Positions 60,419 to 64,000 of a DNA stretch of 64,000 nucleotides are shown here, piece by piece (positions within the stretch are counted from its first letter, which is position 1; each line of letters begins with the position of its first letter). The notes under the pieces are model-generated. The model had not been told where the DNA came from, did not search any database, and was given only the letters and a program-made list of their open reading frames with translations. The position numbers were made by a program, and so were the translations under genes. Source of the stretch: Panicum virgatum (taxonomy: Eukaryota > Streptophyta > Magnoliopsida > Poales > Poaceae). The stretch covers positions 12,469,015 through 12,533,014 of the forward strand of contig NC_053146.1 in NCBI RefSeq assembly GCF_016808335.1, given 5' to 3'.

Positions 60419-60851
60419 CATGGTTTTAAATAGCGAGCTCTAGCAAATAGTGGCATATTTTTTTCCGAGGCTAAGAGACTATAGCGGAAGCTATAGCGGG
60501 CTATGGCAAATAGCGGTTTACTACTAAATCATGAAAAATACAAGTAATAGATGCACAAAACATAGTAATTAGCGAATTTCATAAACATAACTATATTTCT
60601 AGAGCTACGAGAACATTACTTAAGTTGACAATATAATAAAATTCATACAATCAAATATTCAGTTGTCAAAAAGACCAAAATAATAGCACAAGCTAAGGAT
60701 AAGGCTATAGCGGTGTTATAGCTACGCCATTTAGTGCAGCTATAGCCCAATTTAGCGGTCATAGCTGCCATAGCGGCACAAATACAAATAGCATAGCAGG
60801 AACCCTCTAAAAAAGCTATAGTGGGGCTATAGCAGGCTATTTAAAACCATG
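60419..60851. mobile_element. hAT-type MITE inside the nested CACTA
   Basis: A perfect 8-bp duplication CCTGCAAC (60411-60418 and 60852-60859) and perfect 15-bp inverted ends CATGGTTTTAAATAG and CTATTTAAAACCATG. Rich in TATAGCGG/CCGCTATA subterminal repeats. 433 bp, non-coding. Confidence 0.93.
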
Positions 60852-61339
60852 CCTGCAACAGATCCTCCAACAGCATGTCCTACATCTTGCAAGCGCATGT
60901 AAGCAGTAGATGGCCTGCTTGGAAAAAAAAATTACACTAAGGCTAATATACACAATGAATAAAAATTCAGATGACATTAGGACAAAAGAAACATGTCACA
61001 GCAATAAAAGAAAAATAACCCGCGCACAGGAAGGCGGACAGCCATTTTCTTTAAACATGTGACTAACCCATTTCGACAACAAATAAGTTTTCAGTGGCCT
61101 ATGCAAAATTAAGAAACTTATTAATGAATCATGAGAACTTGTTGCTGCTTTCTCATGCAAACATGACGCAAGGATCTGGATAAGCATCATACCTTTCTGG
61201 TATTTGCTCAAATAGGTTGTAGGCGATGGTGTCATGTTGTCCACCCTCTGTCGCTAGATCACGCACTTAGCAGAGAACTTCAAAGCATAAGATGCAGATT
61301 AATTAAAAAAATCAAAGCATAAGATGCAGAGGAAGTATT

Positions 61340-62016
61340 TGTCAGGATATAGAACCAATGAAGGAAAGGCCCTGGCAAGAAAGAAGCTCTCGCCCATCTG
61401 CAGCCTTGCTCGCGGCGCAATTCCAGTCTCATCGTGCAGCCGCAGCCGCCGCCCCGCTCACGGCGCAATTCCCGGCCTACTTGCTGGTGGCACCTCCCCA
61501 GCAGATCTAGCAAGAAGGGGAACGAGTGGGCCAGTGATGAGGAAAGAAGGGGAAACAGGTTATTCGGAGGAGATTGTGGAGTGAACCTGGAAGATGTTTA
61601 CCTGGATCTACTGCCATTGTTGGAGAAGGTCGCATGGGATGGCAGGAGCAACCACGGCGACCGGCTCCGTGGGGGGAGGGGGGGGTGGACCGGCTCCGTC
61701 CATCCCGAGGTACGGCCGCCTCCACGCAGGTCTCTGTGCTTCGCGAGGCCAGCGTCGGCCAGCGTCGCACTGTATCCACACCACGCCGCCATCGCGACAC
61801 TTGCGCACGGCCTCCACGCAGGGTGCGAGGCTTCGCGAGGCTAGAGAGGGAGGGAGGGAAGTGAGGGGACTATGGTGGCCGGGGAGGAGGCGTTGGGGGA
61901 AGGGGCGGGGGAGGCGAGGACGGGTGCGGCAGGAGTTGGAGGCAGAGGCTGGTTGCCAGGTTTGGGGAAAGAGAAGAAGAGTTAGGGTTTGGAGCCGGGA
62001 CAACGCATTATATACC
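61340..62016 (-). promoter_or_regulatory. Promoter-like GC-rich block in nested CACTA
   Basis: On the minus strand GGTATATAATGC (TATA at 62008-62015) is followed by CCAAACCCTAACTCTTCTTC, then CT- and CG-rich sequence down to 61350, the look of a grass 5' UTR. It may be the element's own promoter or a captured gene front. No protein is recognised. Confidence 0.4.
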
Positions 62017-63100
62017 ATGAGAAAATGATGGCAGCCATTGGATCGAATATGGATGGTCAGAAGTCGTTTGACTGTTTGGGCTGAAATGGGCCTTCTCATT
62101 CTTTCTCAGCCAAATATTTTTTTTTTTCTTTTTTATTTTATTGGACCATTGTAAAGTAACATACAAAAATAATTATCTTATGCACACAAATATATTTTTT
62201 ATATATAAAATATTTCATGTAAATTTTCTTGTACAAATTTCAGTAAATTTACAACTTATAAACTATTTTTAATAGTTTAAACAAATTTCTATGAGTTTAT
62301 TGAAAGTAATTACATATTAAACTATATGTATCTCAAATAATATCCAAAAAATACCTCAAAATATATTTTAGGTATATTTGTTCTATTATAGCTCATATCG
62401 TGAAAATAGATGAAAATTTCAAATGTTTAATAGAGATAAGTCAAACTTCTACTTGCAATCTTATTACAAATAATGATAATAATATTTAAAATTTCTCTCA
62501 AAATTTTGTAAATTGTCATAGAATCATTTTATGAATGTATAATCCTGACATAAAAATTTTAAGTAAAGTTAATAAAGTATGGTCATATGTTGTTCACAAA
62601 TTGATACATCACTCACATAGTTTCTAGTAGTTGAAGTTAAAGTTTGAGATTTGAACACCTCATAACATGATCGAACTCGTATGAAGCTCAATTTTGGACA
62701 CCACCTTATCTTGAGCATAACATTGGAAAATATCAAGTTATATTAGCAAATATTATTCAAAGACATGTTTTTTCTATTCTCTATTAAGTTGGAAGAAAGC
62801 ATGTCATACGGGAAAAAATTAAGACATAGCAATTAACATACAAACAAATGCCAATAAATAAAATGTCATAATTTTAGAAAAAATTAGAAAAAGAACAATC
62901 AAATTTGGAGTTATTATGAGAGAGTAATACTAATTACAAAATTTAATTCTTGATTAAAAAGAAAAGAATGGATTGCTTTTCTACTCCTCGTTGTTGAACC
63001 ACGGTACCATGATATAATAATCTATCGTTATCAATATGATCACAAGCAAGGGCGCAACAAAGTGGTATGGCGCTCGATACTCAGCTCCAAGACCCAGGTT
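62017..63100. other. AT-rich interior of nested CACTA, nothing recognised
   Basis: Strongly AT-rich and free of credible coding frames or clear repeats. Confidence 0.5.
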
Positions 63101-63171
63101 CAATTCTCTTCTTTGCCTCTTTTCATTTTTAGCTCCAAAATATGAGGAGTTGCACCTCAGATGGGCTTGGA

Positions 63172-63360
63172 GCATGCCAACAGGGAGAGATGAGGCCCAA
63201 AGGGAAAAAACAAGCTGGGCTTGGCGCATGCCAACAGGGAGAGATGAGGCCCAAAAGCATGCCAACAGGGAGAGATGAGGCCCAAAGGGAAAAAACAAGC
63301 TGGGCTTGGCGCATGCCAACAGGGAGAGATGAGGCCCAAAGGGAAAAAACGAGCTTGGCC
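63172..63360. repeat. Short tandem array (54/31/54 bp spacing)
   Basis: GCATGCCAACAGGGAGAGAT starts at 63172, 63226, 63257 and 63311, each followed by GAGGCCCAAA. The third unit is shortened. Frames across it are artefacts of the array. Confidence 0.9.
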
Positions 63361-64000
63361 TAGAGACAAGGGAAAAATAAGCTGAGCTTTTTTTTATTTT
63401 TACTACCAGCTGGCCCAATAAAATATTGAGATGTGTTAGAATGGTTTTTTCATGACAAAAATAAAGGTAGATTTTCCTATGCTATAGAAATTCATAAAAA
63501 AACTAAAGAAATCTGAATAAGTTTGTACAAAACATTATGTAGCAACTTGGATGCATAGTGAACTTAGTATCTTACTCTAATTTGTGCGTTTATGTTAAAA
63601 CTATACCGTATTTTTCTTTATCACCATTATGTTTTGAGCACCATATCAAATCCGTGATGATTTCTATTTTCATTCTATGACGTTTTCAGAGGTTTGTCAT
63701 GGAAACTAAGCCCAAATTAGAGCCCATATGGGCCTTTTGCAAATCTGTGACGAAAATTCATAAATCGTCATAGATCCTGCCTGTTTATGACGGTTTTCAT
63801 AAACGTCACCAAAAATTCATCATGGATTAAAGGATTTCTTGTAGTGACAAGATTGTGCGATTGAGATGTATTCATATGATTTTTTTGTGATTGTGATTGT
63901 GGGATGTATTCATGTGAGATGCATGTGGTGCTGTTTGATTGAGAAAATGAGACCGACTGGGGAGTACCAGCGCAGCGTGGGCAGCAGTTTAGTACCGACT

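Larger units (their letters stand above)
59342..63846. mobile_element. Complete non-autonomous CACTA element nested in another (4505 bp)
   Basis: Ends CACTACAAGAAAT and ATTTCTTGTAGTG are inverted, with an ACA duplication (59339-59341 and 63847-63849). Subterminal ATCTATGACG/CGTCATAGAT-type repeats lie at both ends (59365-59600 and 63640-63830). No transposase. The interior has a hAT miniature element, a GC-rich promoter-like block and a short tandem array. Confidence 0.93.
58433..64000. mobile_element. CACTA (En/Spm) element, left end present, right end beyond the window
   Basis: It begins CACTACTGGAAAAACGCAC. Subterminal repeats of TTTAGTACCGGCTGG and CCAGCCGGTACTAA type fill 58460-58720, and the same motif (AGTTTAGTACCGACT) returns at the very right edge, 63986-64000. 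No transposase is seen. It was split by a second CACTA at 59342-63846. Confidence 0.85.

Noticed and set aside
63172..63360. CRISPR-like regularly spaced repeat
   Set aside because: Spacing 54/31/54 with near-identical 'spacers'; a plain tandem duplication in a plant CACTA element.

Overview
The window is nuclear DNA from a grass (Poaceae). It has spliced genes with plant homologues, GC-rich first exons, Stowaway-, Tourist- and hAT-type miniature elements, CACTA transposons, and LTR elements with grass-type ends (TGTAAGTGCATCTAG, TGTAACACCC, CTATAAATAG promoters). A panicoid grass is plausible, but the sequence alone does not settle the species. There are no rRNA genes, CRISPR arrays or bacterial-style operons, and I saw no tRNA gene.

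Genic part (1-32300). Three cellular genes lie on the minus strand. (i) The 5' half of a group IIIf (TT8/R-like) bHLH regulator gene, 422-2710, which runs off the left edge. (ii) A complete 13-exon gene for kinase-associated protein phosphatase, KAPP (4135-10749): membrane anchor, FHA domain, PP2C domain, 585 aa. (iii) A complete 12-exon gene for Mediator subunit 33A, MED33A (25250-32293), 1330 aa. I checked every exon junction of KAPP and MED33A by hand; all are GT-AG and phase-consistent. Between KAPP and MED33A (10.75-25 kb) lies a nested transposon block. It holds two LTRs of one Copia-like family tail to tail (15108-16588 plus, 16653-23746 minus). The second is interrupted by a hAT-like DNA element that itself contains a 2-kb LTR, and by a separate 2.75-kb solo LTR with a perfect TATCT duplication.

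Retroelement part (36667-52644). A 15,978-bp Ty3/gypsy element of the Tat type lies on the minus strand, flanked by a perfect CTTTC duplication. The LTRs differ at about 23 positions plus small indels over 1.29 kb (hand count), so the insertion is young. Gag-protease-RT-RNaseH-integrase is one frame broken by two TAG codons. Between pol and the 3' LTR lies a 5-exon gene in antisense orientation (40529-44243) with four clean GT-AG introns and one frameshift. It encodes a protein with the 'putative gypsy type transposon' domain. The two transcription units converge tail to tail, and GTAGCCCCCGAGG (the polypurine-tract sequence) occurs three times, dividing the 3' half into modules.

Right part (52645-64000). 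Diverged copies of a non-coding segment, one of which was the target of the big retroelement, surround another solo LTR (54216-56962, duplication ATAAT). From 58433 to the right edge is an incomplete CACTA element. It contains a second, complete CACTA (59342-63846, duplication ACA), which in turn contains a hAT-type miniature element (60419-60851, duplication CCTGCAAC).

The three cellular genes are functionally unrelated: flavonoid/epidermal transcription control, receptor-kinase signalling and Pol II transcription. The best candidate for something unusual is the modular, two-directional Tat element with its spliced antisense gene.
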